Source of the DNA: Streptomyces soli
GTDB lineage: Bacteria; Actinomycetota; Actinomycetes; Streptomycetales; Streptomycetaceae
DNA: 64,000 bases
Direction of reading: 5' to 3'
Assembly (NCBI RefSeq): GCF_003999195.1
Contig: NZ_RJVR01000333.1
Span: forward strand, 1-64,000
Below the pieces are notes generated by a model. That model saw nothing but the letters and a program-made list of their open reading frames with translations. It did no database searches and was not told the origin of the DNA. Positions within the stretch are counted from its first letter, which is position 1, and the number at the start of each line of letters is the position of its first letter. This document shows, piece by piece, positions 42,710 through 51,378 of the stretch. The position numbers were made by a program, and so were the translations under genes.

Positions 42710-43210
42710 TCACGGCTGATGCGTGCTGGTCAGGTCCGGTACTACCCCCAGACCAGCACCCGCCACGACACGGAAGTTCACCGCTAGCCGCATCACCCGG
42801 TCACTCTTCGCGCCGGTGAACCCCGTGGCGTACGCCGCCGTGGCGTTGCAACCGGCCACCTCCGGATCAGAACCGCCGGATCCGTCGGTCACCTTCGCAT
42901 CGCCGGGCCCCAGACCGATCAGCCGCAGCGTGACCTGGGAACCTGCCTTGGTCAGGGGAAGGTCGAACCACTCCGTACCCCGCCCGCTCTTCGCCACCAG
43001 CAGCTTCCCGGACGGAGCCGGGGACTCGAGGGATTCCAGCGTCGGCAACTCCGTTTCCGCTGCCGACGAGGCCGGCGCTGCCGTTCGCGCCGCCGACTGT
43101 AGCGACGAGGAAGCCGCGTCACCGCAGCCCGCCACGGATATCAACGCCGCAACCAGTAGGGCCACCCGTGCCGCGCATTGCGAGAAACGTCGTCCGGCGG
43201 CGGAAATCAT
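42710..43210 (-). CDS. Putative lipoprotein of unknown function
   Basis: A 166-residue protein: arginine-containing N-terminus, hydrophobic VALLVAALISVAGC with lipobox VAGC, a Ser/Ala/Glu linker (AAETELPTLESLESPAPS), then a compact beta-rich domain (EWFDLPLTKAGSQVTLRLIG, VMRLAVNFRVVAG). No family recognised. Its ATG overlaps the stop of the preceding secreted-protein gene (ATGA), so both were probably expressed together. Confidence 0.7.
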   Translation of the reverse strand: MISAAGRRFSQCAARVALLVAALISVAGCGDAASSSLQSAARTAAPASSAAETELPTLESLESPAPSGKLLVAKSGRGTEWFDLPLTKAGSQVTLRLIGLGPGDAKVTDGSGGSDPEVAGCNATAAYATGFTGAKSDRVMRLAVNFRVVAGAGLGVVPDLTSTHQP

Positions 43211-43731
43211 CCCTTGGAGCTCCAGAATGCCGGAATGTGGTATGGGAGCTTCACGACGCCCTTACGCGTGACTATCCACTTGCAATTCGCGCCGTAATGC
43301 CCGTACTGCCAGTTCATCGTGTCCCGGTCGGCGCCGGCGTGGAGGTACCCCTTCCGCCACGACCCGGGCACCTTCCAACTGTCCGATTAGGAAACCGATG
43401 CCGTGATCGAACGCGCGAGCGAGGCACTCACGGTTTCCTTGGCATTGGCGACGATGATGACCGCCTCGCCTGTCACAGATCCGCTGACGGTGCCGGTGAT
43501 CGATGTCCCGGCGGCAAGCGTGATGCCGAGGGCGTGTCCGCCCGGAGCACTCGACGGCGGCACCATCCCGACTCGTTGGGATTTCACGGCACTGAATTCA
43601 TGTGTCGAGTCCGTACCGCAGTTGTTCGGATGCACCGTTGCGGGCGCAGCGGCCTGAGCCGAAGTCGTACCTACGGCGGCCAAGGCGAGCAATGCCGTAC
43701 CGACGGCCATGCTTCTCGCGTATCGCGTCAA
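43207..43731 (-). pseudogene. Secreted protein gene interrupted by an in-frame TAA
   Basis: The first part (43731-43387) encodes a signal peptide (RSMAVGTALLALAAVGTTSA, cleavage near AQA) and a small exported domain ending VSASLARSITASVS. A TAA at 43387-43389 stops it, but the same frame stays open for 59 more codons with coherent protein-like sequence: SDSWKVPGSWRKGYLHAGAD, NWQYGHYGANCKWIVTRKG, VVKLPYHIPAFWSS, ending at a TGA that overlaps the next start (ATGA). The simplest reading is one 174-residue gene with a nonsense change. If the TAA is real, a 114-residue truncated product results. Confidence 0.7.
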
Positions 43732-43989
43732 GATTCTGGTCCCTCATCGAGGAATGGGAGAGACCCGTCAACCACCCCGTGCGGCGACTCCCGCGTGACC
43801 GTTACGCCAGGGCATAACCCGGGTGACACAATAGGTAACTTGCGATCTCATTGCCATCACATTGTCAGCAACCTCAAATCAAACTCAGATATAATCCAGG
43901 CGGTTGACCTTTGCGTCCCACCTCGACAGGAATACGTGGTTGCGGCGGGCAGGGCAGGTGCACGGAACGAACCAGCTAACGTCAGTGCC
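43732..43989. promoter_or_regulatory. Divergent promoter region, AT-rich
   Basis: 258 bases between divergent genes, clearly richer in A+T than the surroundings. On the plus strand a perfect TATAAT (43890-43895) lies 95 bases before the DUF885 gene; TTGTCA at 43862 is 22 bases upstream, too far for an ideal sigma-70 pair. No gene is visible. Confidence 0.4.
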
Positions 43990-45504
43990 ATGGATGATCG
44001 GCTCCGCGCGGTGTGCGACCTCATGGTTCCCCTGGTCCGGGAGATGGCAGGCCTGCACGACTACGACGGCAAGGTGCAGGACCTCTCCCCCGACGGTGTA
44101 CGCCGCGGACTCTCGGCCCTCGCCCACGCCCGGCGGGCCGGCGAGGCGCTGCCCGACCCCCACGACGAGGCCCATCTGTCGGTCTTCGAGGACACCCTCA
44201 AGATCCAGTACGGTGAGCTGGAGTTGCACCGCCGCGATCCGTATCCGCACCTGTCCAACCTCGAGCTGACCTCGTACGACCGCGAGTACGCGCCCCGCGA
44301 GGAGCGCGAGGAGGCGCGTCGCCGCCATCTGCTGCAGTGGCCGGACGCCGTCGACGCCGCCATCGCCTCGCTCGACCGGGTCAGCGCGCCCGTCGCCGCC
44401 GCGCTGCTGGGCGCCGTACGGGGGCTGGCCACCGAACTGGACCCGGACCACGAGCCCGGAGCGGTCGCCGCCCTGGAGGCGCACGGCCGTCTGGTCGCCC
44501 ACATCGCCCGGGCCGCCGAGACCGGCGACCCCGACCCCCGGCTCGGCGGCGAGGCCCTGGCGGCGCTGATGGGGAGTCAGGAAGGCATGCGGGTCGACCT
44601 GTCTGCGCTGGCCGACGAGGCCGACCGCGAACGCGCCCGGCTGACCGAGCTGTTGACCGACTCCTGCGCCCGGCTCGACCCCACCCGAACCGTCGACGAG
44701 CTCATCCCCGAACTGCTCGCCGACCACCCTCCCGCGGAGGGGGTGATCCCCGAGGCCGCCCGGCTCACAGACGAGGTCATCGAGTTCACCCGCAAGAAGC
44801 GGCTCGTCCCCTGGCTCGACGGCGACTGCCTCGTCGGCCCCGCGCCGCCCTCCCGCCGCTGGTCCATGGCCATGATGACCTGGGCCGCGCCCGGCGAACC
44901 CGACTGCGCCTCCTGGTACCACGTCACCCCGCCCGACCCCGACTGGCCCGAGGACGAACGCGAGGAGTGGCTCTCCGTCTTCAGCCGCACCAGTCTCCCC
45001 GCGATCACCGTCCACGAGGTCGCCCCGGGCCACTTCGCCCACGGCCGCGCCCTGCGCCACGCGCCGACCGACGTACGGCGCGTGCTGCACTCCCTCTCCT
45101 TCTGCGAAGGGTGGGCCCACTACGTCGAAGAGGTCTGCCTCGAGGAGGGCTTCCGCAGCCGTGACCCCCGCTTCGCGATCGGCGTCGCCCTCGAAGCGCT
45201 CGTCCGGGTGACCCGGCTGTCCTGCGCCATCGGGCTCCACACCGGCGCCCTCTCCCTCGAAGACGCCACCGCCCTCTTCATGCGCGACGCCCACCTCGCC
45301 CGCGCCGGCGCCGCCTCCGAAGCCCGCCGCGGCACCTTCGACGCCGGCTACGGCCGCTACACCTGGGGCAAGCTCGAAATCCTCCGCCTCCGCGACCGCG
45401 CCCGCCACACCTGGGGCCCCGACTTCTCCCTGGAGCGCTTCCACAGCGCGCTCCTCGGGCTCGGCAGCCCGCCGCTGGGTCTGCTCAGCGCTGCCATTTC
45501 CTGA
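43990..45504 (+). CDS. DUF885 family protein (putative metallopeptidase-like)
   Basis: A 504-residue protein ending in the DUF885 domain. The motif TVHEVAPGHFAHGRALRH (HExxPGH) and the later FCEGWAHYVEEVCLEEGF are the paired metal-binding motifs of this family; a helical N-terminal half precedes them. No signal peptide. The ATG has a poor ribosome site. Long open frames on the opposite strand are artefacts of GC-rich codon use. Substrate unknown. Confidence 0.85.
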   Translation: MDDRLRAVCDLMVPLVREMAGLHDYDGKVQDLSPDGVRRGLSALAHARRAGEALPDPHDEAHLSVFEDTLKIQYGELELHRRDPYPHLSNLELTSYDREYAPREEREEARRRHLLQWPDAVDAAIASLDRVSAPVAAALLGAVRGLATELDPDHEPGAVAALEAHGRLVAHIARAAETGDPDPRLGGEALAALMGSQEGMRVDLSALADEADRERARLTELLTDSCARLDPTRTVDELIPELLADHPPAEGVIPEAARLTDEVIEFTRKKRLVPWLDGDCLVGPAPPSRRWSMAMMTWAAPGEPDCASWYHVTPPDPDWPEDEREEWLSVFSRTSLPAITVHEVAPGHFAHGRALRHAPTDVRRVLHSLSFCEGWAHYVEEVCLEEGFRSRDPRFAIGVALEALVRVTRLSCAIGLHTGALSLEDATALFMRDAHLARAGAASEARRGTFDAGYGRYTWGKLEILRLRDRARHTWGPDFSLERFHSALLGLGSPPLGLLSAAIS

Positions 45505-45864
45505 CGCCGCCCTCGCACCGCTTCGCGGGCTTCGGGACAGCTGCGCCGGACTCTCTCCCCCAGACTCCGTCCGGGGGCGCCCCCACCGGCACGGCGGCTG
45601 GGAGTGCCCCCATCCGTCGTGCCGGGGTACCGCCAACGCCGCAGGCCCGGTGGCTGGTTCCGGTTACGTTGGCGCCAGTCGGCCCGTGGTCGGGTAGTGC
45701 CAGCTCGTTCCGCCTTGCGGAACGCTCTCCCACGACCCGGCGGCGTGCAGACGCCGACGGCGTTAGCCACCCGCAATAGGCCCGCACCCAACTACTGGGC
45801 GAACGGGTGGGCGGGTGGGGAGAGCCCGCCGCAGGCGCAACGGCGCCGCGGCCGACGACTCTGG
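45505..45864. repeat. Convergent intergenic region with palindromes
   Basis: No gene. 45554-45587 is the inverse of 15745-15778. GTTCCGC CTT GCGGAAC (45706-45722) is a perfect hairpin and CGGCACGGCGG / CCGTCGTGCCGG (about 45590-45624) another; these can terminate both convergent genes. Confidence 0.55.
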
Positions 45865-46647
45865 TCAACGCCCCGCAGGGCTGGTGCCCCAGCCCCAGGC
45901 GGCGCCGCCGGGCGCAGGGGCGGAGCCTTGCGCGTCGCGGTCGTAGAAGGGCTGGGCCCGCACCCGCATCCACATGGCGACGGGGTCGTACTCGTCGGCC
46001 ATGGCGACCGTGGAGACCGGCAGGCCCGGGGGGACGCCGGCGATGGATTGCTGCATCATCACGCGGACCGATTCGACCGCGGCGGGACCGGCGTCGTACA
46101 TGTCGAGCCCGATCGCGAGATACGGCTCGCCGAGCGCGGGCTGGACCCAGGCCCGCCGGAGGGCGCGGACCACCGGGGTGCGGTGGGCGTGCTGGACGAG
46201 GAGGGCGTAGTACTGGGGGATTTGGAGGGCGGGCTCGCTGATGGTGAGGGGCCCGGCGGGAAGGCGGTCGAGGCCGGCGGCGATGCGGCGCAGGTCGAGC
46301 CAGGGGATGCCGACGCCGCCGCCGGGGGCGTGCGGGTTGAGCCAGAGGCCCCAGCGGTCGGGGAAGAGGGAAGCGGCGATGTCGCGGCCGGAGACCACCT
46401 CGTGGGCCCGGGCCCAGCCGCTGGCGGACAGCTCCTGCGGGGAGGTGACGCAGGGCGCGTAGCCGTACCCGGCGACCTCCATGTTGCCGTACTGCGCCTC
46501 GGCCGTGCCCGGCGCGCCCTGCCAGAGCAGCATCCAGACCTGGCTGTCGGCGAGCGTGCGGAGCAGGTCTTCGTAAGCGTCGTATCTGCCGGGGGTCACC
46601 TGCCGGAGCGCATGCTCCAGGCCGCCCCCTCCCGCGCCCGCGCTCAC
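45865..46647 (-). CDS. SseB-like protein (enhanced serine sensitivity family), copy 1
   Basis: A 260-residue soluble protein with an N-terminal SseB domain (LADSQVWMLLWQGAPGTAEA, VTSPQELSASGWARAHEVVS, PHAPGGGVGIPWLDLRRIAA) and a C-terminal SseB_C domain (ALLVQHAHRTPVVRALRRAW ... AIGLDMYD). In E. coli sseB overexpression affects serine sensitivity; the mechanism is not known. It is next to a second copy and 3 kb from the glycine/serine catabolic genes. The tail is Gly/Ala/Pro-rich. Confidence 0.8.
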   Translation of the reverse strand: MSAGAGGGGLEHALRQVTPGRYDAYEDLLRTLADSQVWMLLWQGAPGTAEAQYGNMEVAGYGYAPCVTSPQELSASGWARAHEVVSGRDIAASLFPDRWGLWLNPHAPGGGVGIPWLDLRRIAAGLDRLPAGPLTISEPALQIPQYYALLVQHAHRTPVVRALRRAWVQPALGEPYLAIGLDMYDAGPAAVESVRVMMQQSIAGVPPGLPVSTVAMADEYDPVAMWMRVRAQPFYDRDAQGSAPAPGGAAWGWGTSPAGR

Positions 46648-46717
46648 GTGGACCCGCCTCTTCTCTCAAGCTCGTTCCGAACCCCTGTCGGGGCTCATCA
46701 AACCAGGTTCTGCGCCC

Positions 46718-47491
46718 TCAGTCTCGCGTGAAGAAGGGCTGTACCCGCTCCAGCATCCAGTCGCCGACCGGGTCCTGGGCGATGTCGAGAAGCACCAGGT
46801 TGACCGGCCACGGCACCGGCACCGCACCGAGGGCACGCCCGAGCGCGGTCATCGCCTCGGCGCGGTCCTCCTCCTGCCAGCGGTCGAGCTCGACGCCGAT
46901 GAAGAGGGCGGGCGGGTCGCCCTCGACGCTGGCGAGCGCGCACCGGGCGCTGAGCACGACCCCGGTGACCGCGAACTCGCCAGCCGTCACGGCCAGGAAG
47001 TCCACCGGCTCCTCGTCCAGGTCCGGCTCCCACAGCCGCACCCGCGCGCCGGTCGGCGCCCCGGGGGCGCGGTCCATACGATCCGTGCGGCACAGCTCCA
47101 TGACGGCGGCCGGCGGCAGCGGGATCCCCACCGCGCCGCCGGGGTTGACGGCGATGCCGACCTGCGGCGGCAGCCCGCGCGCGAACTCCCGCACCGGCGC
47201 GACGGTGAAGGACATCCCGTTGGCCGCCTGCAGGAACTGCTGCTCGGAGCTGAAGACCGGTACGTAGACCATGCCGTCCAGCTCGATCGTGGCGAGGTCG
47301 AGGTCCGTGCTGTCCGGGCCGCCGCCGTTCGGCAGCGGCACCCAGACCTGGGACCGGCCGAGGACCTCCATCACCCGGGCGGTCGCGCCAGGGTCGCCCA
47401 TGGCGGCGGACAGCACCTCTTCGAGCTCGTTGGCGGGCCAGCCGCCGTAGCCCGGCGGGGCCTCCGGTATGCGCTGCGCCGGAATCTCCAT
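46718..47491 (-). CDS. SseB-like protein, copy 2
   Basis: A 257-residue paralogue of its neighbour: RSQVWVPLPNGGGPDSTDLD, VYVPVFSSEQQFLQAANGMS, NPGGAVGIPLPPAAVMEL, then a C-terminal domain (VVLSARCALASVEGDPPALF, QPFFTRD end). 70 bases upstream of copy 1 and probably cotranscribed. The two differ enough (roughly one quarter identity by eye) to be old duplicates with distinct jobs. Confidence 0.8.
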   Translation of the reverse strand: MEIPAQRIPEAPPGYGGWPANELEEVLSAAMGDPGATARVMEVLGRSQVWVPLPNGGGPDSTDLDLATIELDGMVYVPVFSSEQQFLQAANGMSFTVAPVREFARGLPPQVGIAVNPGGAVGIPLPPAAVMELCRTDRMDRAPGAPTGARVRLWEPDLDEEPVDFLAVTAGEFAVTGVVLSARCALASVEGDPPALFIGVELDRWQEEDRAEAMTALGRALGAVPVPWPVNLVLLDIAQDPVGDWMLERVQPFFTRD

Positions 47492-47676
47492 GACTACCCA
47501 CCTGCCGACGTACCTGCTGCTTGTACGGAAACCCTATCGGGAAACCGCGCCTGTCGACCCGGTCGGGCAATCCCACCGGACACGGATAGCGACGGTCGAG
47601 TTGCACTAAGTCACATCATCTTCCAAGGATGGGTGAGGAAAGCACCAACCCACGACCTTTTGGGAGAAAAACGGAC

Positions 47677-48708
47677 ATGCGTATCAGCAATCTCGCCGCC
47701 ACCGCCATAGCTGCCTCGCTCGCCGGATCGCTCACCCTCGGAGTCGCCGGGGTCGCCGGGGCGGCCATCCACGCTCCGTCCCGCGTCACCGTCGTCGCGG
47801 ATGAGGCGACAGCAGCCAAGCCTGCGGCGGACGTCATCGCCAAACTGGGCGACACACTGACGTACGGGGCCAAGCTGAGCCAGGAGGCCATGGCCCAGAC
47901 GCCGGACGTCAGCAAGCTCTGGGAGCTGCAGCGCAGTCTCAACGCGGCCGCTGAGCAGCTGACGACCACCCTCGGCCAGGCGGCGGCCGCCAAGCCCGCG
48001 GACAAGCCCGCAGCGGACAAGCCCGCGGCCGACCAGCCGGCCATGCCGGCCGACAGGCCCGCCGAAGCGACGCAGGGCCACTACGCCGCCACGCCCATCG
48101 ACGACGCCATGGCGAAAGTCAACGACCAGCTGAAGGCCCTGACCACGGACGTCACCGAACTGGTGGCGGCGGTGGGCAACAAGGACGCCGCCAAGGTCAC
48201 GTCCCTGGTTCCCAAGATCCTTGGCCACCTGACGTCCCTGGCGACCTCCGTCCCGACCATCCTGACGTCCCTGCTGGGTGGCGTGCTGCCGGGGCTGCCG
48301 ATCGCGCTGGACAACGACCCCAACCAGCAGAGCGCCCCGAGTGCCCCGCAGGCCCCTGAGGTCCCGCAGGCCCCGGCCGCTCCGATCGCCCCGCAGGCTC
48401 CGGAGCAGCCCAACGCCCCGGAGAACGCCTTCGTGCCGCAGGCCCCGCAGGCCCCGCAGGTCCCGCAGGCCCCGGCCGCTCCGATCGCCCCGCAGGCTCC
48501 GGAGCAGCCCAACGCCCCGGAGAACGCCTTCGTGCCGCAGGCCCCGCAGGCCCCGGAAGCCCCCCAGGCTCCCCAGGCCCCGCAGGACCACCAGGCCCCG
48601 GCCGCCCCGCAGGCTCCGGCGGCGGACCAGCTGGCCCCCGCAGCCCCTGTGGCTGCGCCGCAGCTCAACGCGCCGCAGACCGCGGAGCTCGCCGAGAGCA
48701 CCGGCTGA
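47677..48708 (+). CDS. Secreted Pro/Ala/Gln-rich repeat protein
   Basis: A 343-residue exported protein. Signal peptide MRISNLAATAIAASLAGSLT and LGVAGVAGAA with cleavage near residue 35; a helical domain (AKLGDTLTYGAKLSQEAMAQ, QLTTTLGQAAA), an AADKPAADQPA linker, a second helical piece (VNDQLKALTTDVTELVAAV, SLVPKILGHLTSLATSVPTI), then about 110 residues of (A/V)PQAP repeats. No cell-wall sorting motif at the end. Function unknown; the tail could span the cell wall or bind it. ATG follows GGGAG. Confidence 0.8.
   Translation: MRISNLAATAIAASLAGSLTLGVAGVAGAAIHAPSRVTVVADEATAAKPAADVIAKLGDTLTYGAKLSQEAMAQTPDVSKLWELQRSLNAAAEQLTTTLGQAAAAKPADKPAADKPAADQPAMPADRPAEATQGHYAATPIDDAMAKVNDQLKALTTDVTELVAAVGNKDAAKVTSLVPKILGHLTSLATSVPTILTSLLGGVLPGLPIALDNDPNQQSAPSAPQAPEVPQAPAAPIAPQAPEQPNAPENAFVPQAPQAPQVPQAPAAPIAPQAPEQPNAPENAFVPQAPQAPEAPQAPQAPQDHQAPAAPQAPAADQLAPAAPVAAPQLNAPQTAELAESTG
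48361..48558 (+). repeat. 99-bp tandem duplication inside the repeat protein gene
   Basis: Two almost identical 99-bp units start at 48361 and 48460 (GTCCCGCAGGCCCCGGCCGC), each encoding 33 residues that include IAPQAPEQPNAPENAFVPQA. Near identity at synonymous positions points to a recent duplication or gene conversion. Confidence 0.9.
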
Positions 48709-48788
48709 AAAAATCCCGCGCCGTGGCCCGGGCCGCTCAACCGTCGCAGTCGAACGCGATGGCACCGAGCGCCCGGGCCGCGGCGCGG
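48709..48788. terminator. Inverted repeat between convergent genes
   Basis: Arms 48716-48733 (CCGCGCCGTGGCCCGGGC) and 48771-48788 match at 17 of 18 positions. The first arm begins 8 bases after the repeat-protein stop; the second lies within the end of the ATPase gene. Probably terminates the plus-strand transcript. An A6 run (48709-48713 region) precedes it. Confidence 0.55.
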
Positions 48789-49384
48789 TCCAGCACTACC
48801 GCCGACACGCACGCGGCCGGCAGCTTCCCCGCCCGGGCCGCCGCCAGCAGCCGCCGCGTGGCCTTGCGGTGCCTGGTCATCGCGTACGCCGACACCCCGC
48901 GCCCCCGCGAGCGCTGCCCGTCGCGAGCGGCCTCCTCGCTCACGTCGAGCACCAGCAGATGCATGCCCCGGCCGCGTCCTGCGGCCTGCCGGGCGAGCCA
49001 GTTCCGTACCCAGGGCAGCGTTCCGCAGTCGTGGACGACCACGCTGTCGCCGGAGCGCAGCGCCCGCCGCATTCCGGCGTAGTGAGCGATCCGCACCAGC
49101 GGCCGGTAGACGGCGTAGGGCAGCCACTGCGGCAGCCGCGCCGCCCAGCGCAGCCGTACGTCCTGCGAGTCGATCAGCCGGGCGCCCTTCGCGCGCAGCA
49201 TCAGGGTGCTCTTCCCGCCGCCGGGCAGGCCGGACACGACGAGCACATCGCCGACGGGGTAGCTGAGCGTCCGGACGGCGGGTCCGCGCAGGTCGGTCAG
49301 CCGCCTGGGCTGGATCCGCGCCGGCTGCCGGGGTCGGGCCATGCTCCTCGCTGTCGCGTACGAACCGCTCGGACTCACCAGCAC
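48737..49384 (-). CDS. P-loop ATP-binding protein (AAA/kinase-like)
   Basis: A 215-residue protein with Walker A VVSGLPGGGKSTLMLRA near residue 55 and a hydrophobic strand HLLVLDVSEEAARDGQ that may be the second nucleotide site; VVVHDCGTLPWVRNWLARQA follows the usual small-kinase layout. It resembles zeta-toxin/gluconate-kinase type P-loop proteins, but no substrate motif is clear. The GTG at 49384 follows GGGAGGG; an inner ATG at 49342 has poorer spacing. Divergent from the glycine riboswitch transcript. Confidence 0.75.
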   Translation of the reverse strand: MLVSPSGSYATARSMARPRQPARIQPRRLTDLRGPAVRTLSYPVGDVLVVSGLPGGGKSTLMLRAKGARLIDSQDVRLRWAARLPQWLPYAVYRPLVRIAHYAGMRRALRSGDSVVVHDCGTLPWVRNWLARQAAGRGRGMHLLVLDVSEEAARDGQRSRGRGVSAYAMTRHRKATRRLLAAARAGKLPAACVSAVVLDRAAARALGAIAFDCDG

Positions 49385-49555
49385 AGCGATCGCCCTCCCC
49401 GTTCCATACCTTCAAGAAAGGGTAATGGGGAGACCAATGGATTCCTATGAGCGCCTCGCGATCGGGACGGCGCCGGGACCCCGTCCGGACACGATCGCGA
49501 CAAGACCCGGAGCGCGTGCAATGATGGCCGCTCAATCTCATACAGGCCGTTCGAG

Positions 49556-49763
49556 GCCGCGCGGGAGAGCCCCGACCGGGTGACCGGAAGGGCGCCGAAG
49601 GAGCAAGTCCTCCCTTGAATCTCTCAGGCACAGTTACCGCGCGGACGAGGCACATCTGAAAAGCGGGCAGCCCCTCGCGGTGCGCTGTCCCACCCAAGGT
49701 GCAAACCTCGGTCCCCGTCAGGGGTCCAGGTGAACCTCTCAGGTTCCGATGACAGATGGGGAG
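49556..49763 (+). ncRNA. Tandem glycine riboswitch upstream of gcvT
   Basis: Aptamer 1: GCGGGAGAGC, then GCGCCGAAGGAGCAAG, then TTGAATCTCTCAGGCA, the conserved glycine-aptamer core, closing at GCGCGGACGAGG. Aptamer 2: AAAGCGGGCAG, CACCCAAGGTGCAAA, GAACCTCTCAGGTTCCGATG and ACAGATGGGGA. The linker between them is short, as in cooperative tandem glycine switches. Glycine binding should turn on gcvT-gcvH expression. The RNA ends 38 bases before the gcvT ATG. Confidence 0.92.
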
Positions 49764-49801
49764 GAGTCCTCGCCACGCCTGCCTTCTGGGAGCCCCGTCC
49801 G

Positions 49802-50917
49802 ATGATGACGCCGACGCCTGCCGCCCCCCGCCGTACCGCGCTCGACGCGCTGCACCGCGCGCTCGGCGCCACGATGACCGACTTCGCCGGCTGGGACATG
49901 CCGCTGCGCTACGGCAGCGAGCGCGACGAGCACAACGCCGTACGCACCCGGGCCGGGCTCTTCGACCTCTCCCACATGGGCGAGATCACGGTCACCGGCC
50001 CGCAGGCCGGGCAGGCCCTGGACCACGCACTCGTCGGCCACATCTCCGCCATCGCCGTCGGCCGGGCCCGGTACACCATGATCTGCCAGGAGGACGGCGG
50101 CATCCTGGACGACCTGATCGTCTACCGGCTGGGCGAGTCGGAGTTCGTGGTCGTCGCCAACGCCTCCAACGCCCAGGTGGTGCTCGATGCGGTCACCGCC
50201 CGGGTGGCCGGCTTCGAGGCGGACGTACGGGACGACCGGGACGCGTACGCGCTGATCGCGGTCCAGGGCCCGGAGTCGCCGGCGATCCTGGCCTCGCTGA
50301 CCGACGCCGACCTGGACGGGCTGAAGTACTACGCCGGGCTGCCCGGCACCGTCGCCGGCGTCCCCGCGCTGATCGCCCGCACGGGCTACACCGGCGAGGA
50401 CGGCTTCGAGCTCTTCGTGGCCCCGGCCGACGCCGAGAAGCTCTGGCAGGCGATCACCGAGGCGGGCTCCCCGGCGGGCCTGGTGCCGTGCGGGCTTTCG
50501 TGCCGGGACACGCTGCGCCTGGAGGCGGGGATGCCGCTGTACGGGCATGAGCTGACGGCCGACCTCACCCCCTTCGACGCCGGGCTCGGCCGGGTCGTGA
50601 AATTCGACAAGCCCGGCGACTTCGTGGGCCGCGAGGCGCTCCGGGCGGCCGCCGACAGGCCCGTCCGCAAGCTGGTCGGCCTGGTCGCCGAGGGCCGCCG
50701 CGTGCCCCGGGCGGGCTACCCCGTCGTCGCCGACGGCAAGGTCATCGGCGAGGTCACCTCCGGCGCGCCGTCCCCGACCCTGGGCAAGCCGATCGCCATC
50801 GCGTACGTGGACGCCGAGCACGCGGCGCCGGGCACCGAGGGCGTGGGAGTCGACATCCGCGGTACGCATGAGCCGTACGAGGTCGTCGCGCTCCCCTTCT
50901 ACAAGCGCACCCGCTGA
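49802..50917 (+). CDS. gcvT: Aminomethyltransferase (glycine cleavage T protein)
   Basis: A 371-residue tetrahydrofolate-dependent enzyme taking the aminomethyl group from lipoyl-GcvH. MTDFAGWDMPLRYGSERDEH, RTRAGLFDLSHMGEI, GLSCRDTLRLEAGMPLYGHE and ITEVTSGAPSPTLGK-like (GEVTSGAPSPTLGKPIAIAY) are hallmark segments. The ATG at 49802 follows GGGAG; a second ATG is adjacent. First gene under the glycine riboswitch. gcvP is not in the window. Confidence 0.95.
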   Translation: MMTPTPAAPRRTALDALHRALGATMTDFAGWDMPLRYGSERDEHNAVRTRAGLFDLSHMGEITVTGPQAGQALDHALVGHISAIAVGRARYTMICQEDGGILDDLIVYRLGESEFVVVANASNAQVVLDAVTARVAGFEADVRDDRDAYALIAVQGPESPAILASLTDADLDGLKYYAGLPGTVAGVPALIARTGYTGEDGFELFVAPADAEKLWQAITEAGSPAGLVPCGLSCRDTLRLEAGMPLYGHELTADLTPFDAGLGRVVKFDKPGDFVGREALRAAADRPVRKLVGLVAEGRRVPRAGYPVVADGKVIGEVTSGAPSPTLGKPIAIAYVDAEHAAPGTEGVGVDIRGTHEPYEVVALPFYKRTR

Positions 50918-50971
50918 AACCCCTCGACACCCCTTTCACGAGCACACCACCGCATCCAGGAGAATCAGGTC

Positions 50972-51349
50972 ATGAGCAACCCCCAGCAGCTGCGCTACAG
51001 CAAGGAGCACGAGTGGGTCTCCGCCGCCGAGGCGGGAGTCTCCACCGTGGGCATCACTTCACACGCCGCCGACGCGCTCGGCGATGTCGTGTACGTCCAG
51101 CTCCCGGAGGTCGGCTCCACGGTCACCGCGGGCGACACCTGCGGTGAGCTGGAGTCGACCAAGTCGGTCAGCGACCTGTACGCGCCGGTCACCGGCGAGG
51201 TCACCGAGGTCAACCAGGACGTCGTGGACGACCCGGCACTGGTGAACTCCGCCCCCTTCGAGGGCGGCTGGCTCTTCAAGGTGAAGGTCAGCGAGGAGCC
51301 GGGCGACCTGCTCTCCGCCGACGAGTACGCCTCCTTCACCGGCAACTGA
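50972..51349 (+). CDS. gcvH: Glycine cleavage system H protein
   Basis: A 125-residue lipoyl carrier. The lipoylated lysine is in [37 protein letters not shown] and [15 protein letters not shown] fit the family. ATG follows AGGAG. 54 bases after gcvT and 29 before glyA, so a single transcript is likely. Confidence 0.96.
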   Translation: MSNPQQLRYSKEHEWVSAAEAGVSTVGITSHAADALGDVVYVQLPEVGSTVTAGDTCGELESTKSVSDLYAPVTGEVTEVNQDVVDDPALVNSAPFEGGWLFKVKVSEEPGDLLSADEYASFTGN

Positions 51350-51378
51350 CCTGACGTAGTAACCAGATCGGGATACTG

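Noticed and set aside
43862-43895. Sigma-70 promoter TTGTCA...TATAAT
   Set aside because: Spacing of 22 bases is outside the normal 16-18 range; only the -10 box is convincing.
43885-45636. A 583-codon open frame on the minus strand over the DUF885 gene
   Set aside because: Gly/Ala/Val/Glu-rich, with no family motif; it mirrors the codon positions of the real plus-strand gene, which has metal-binding motifs.
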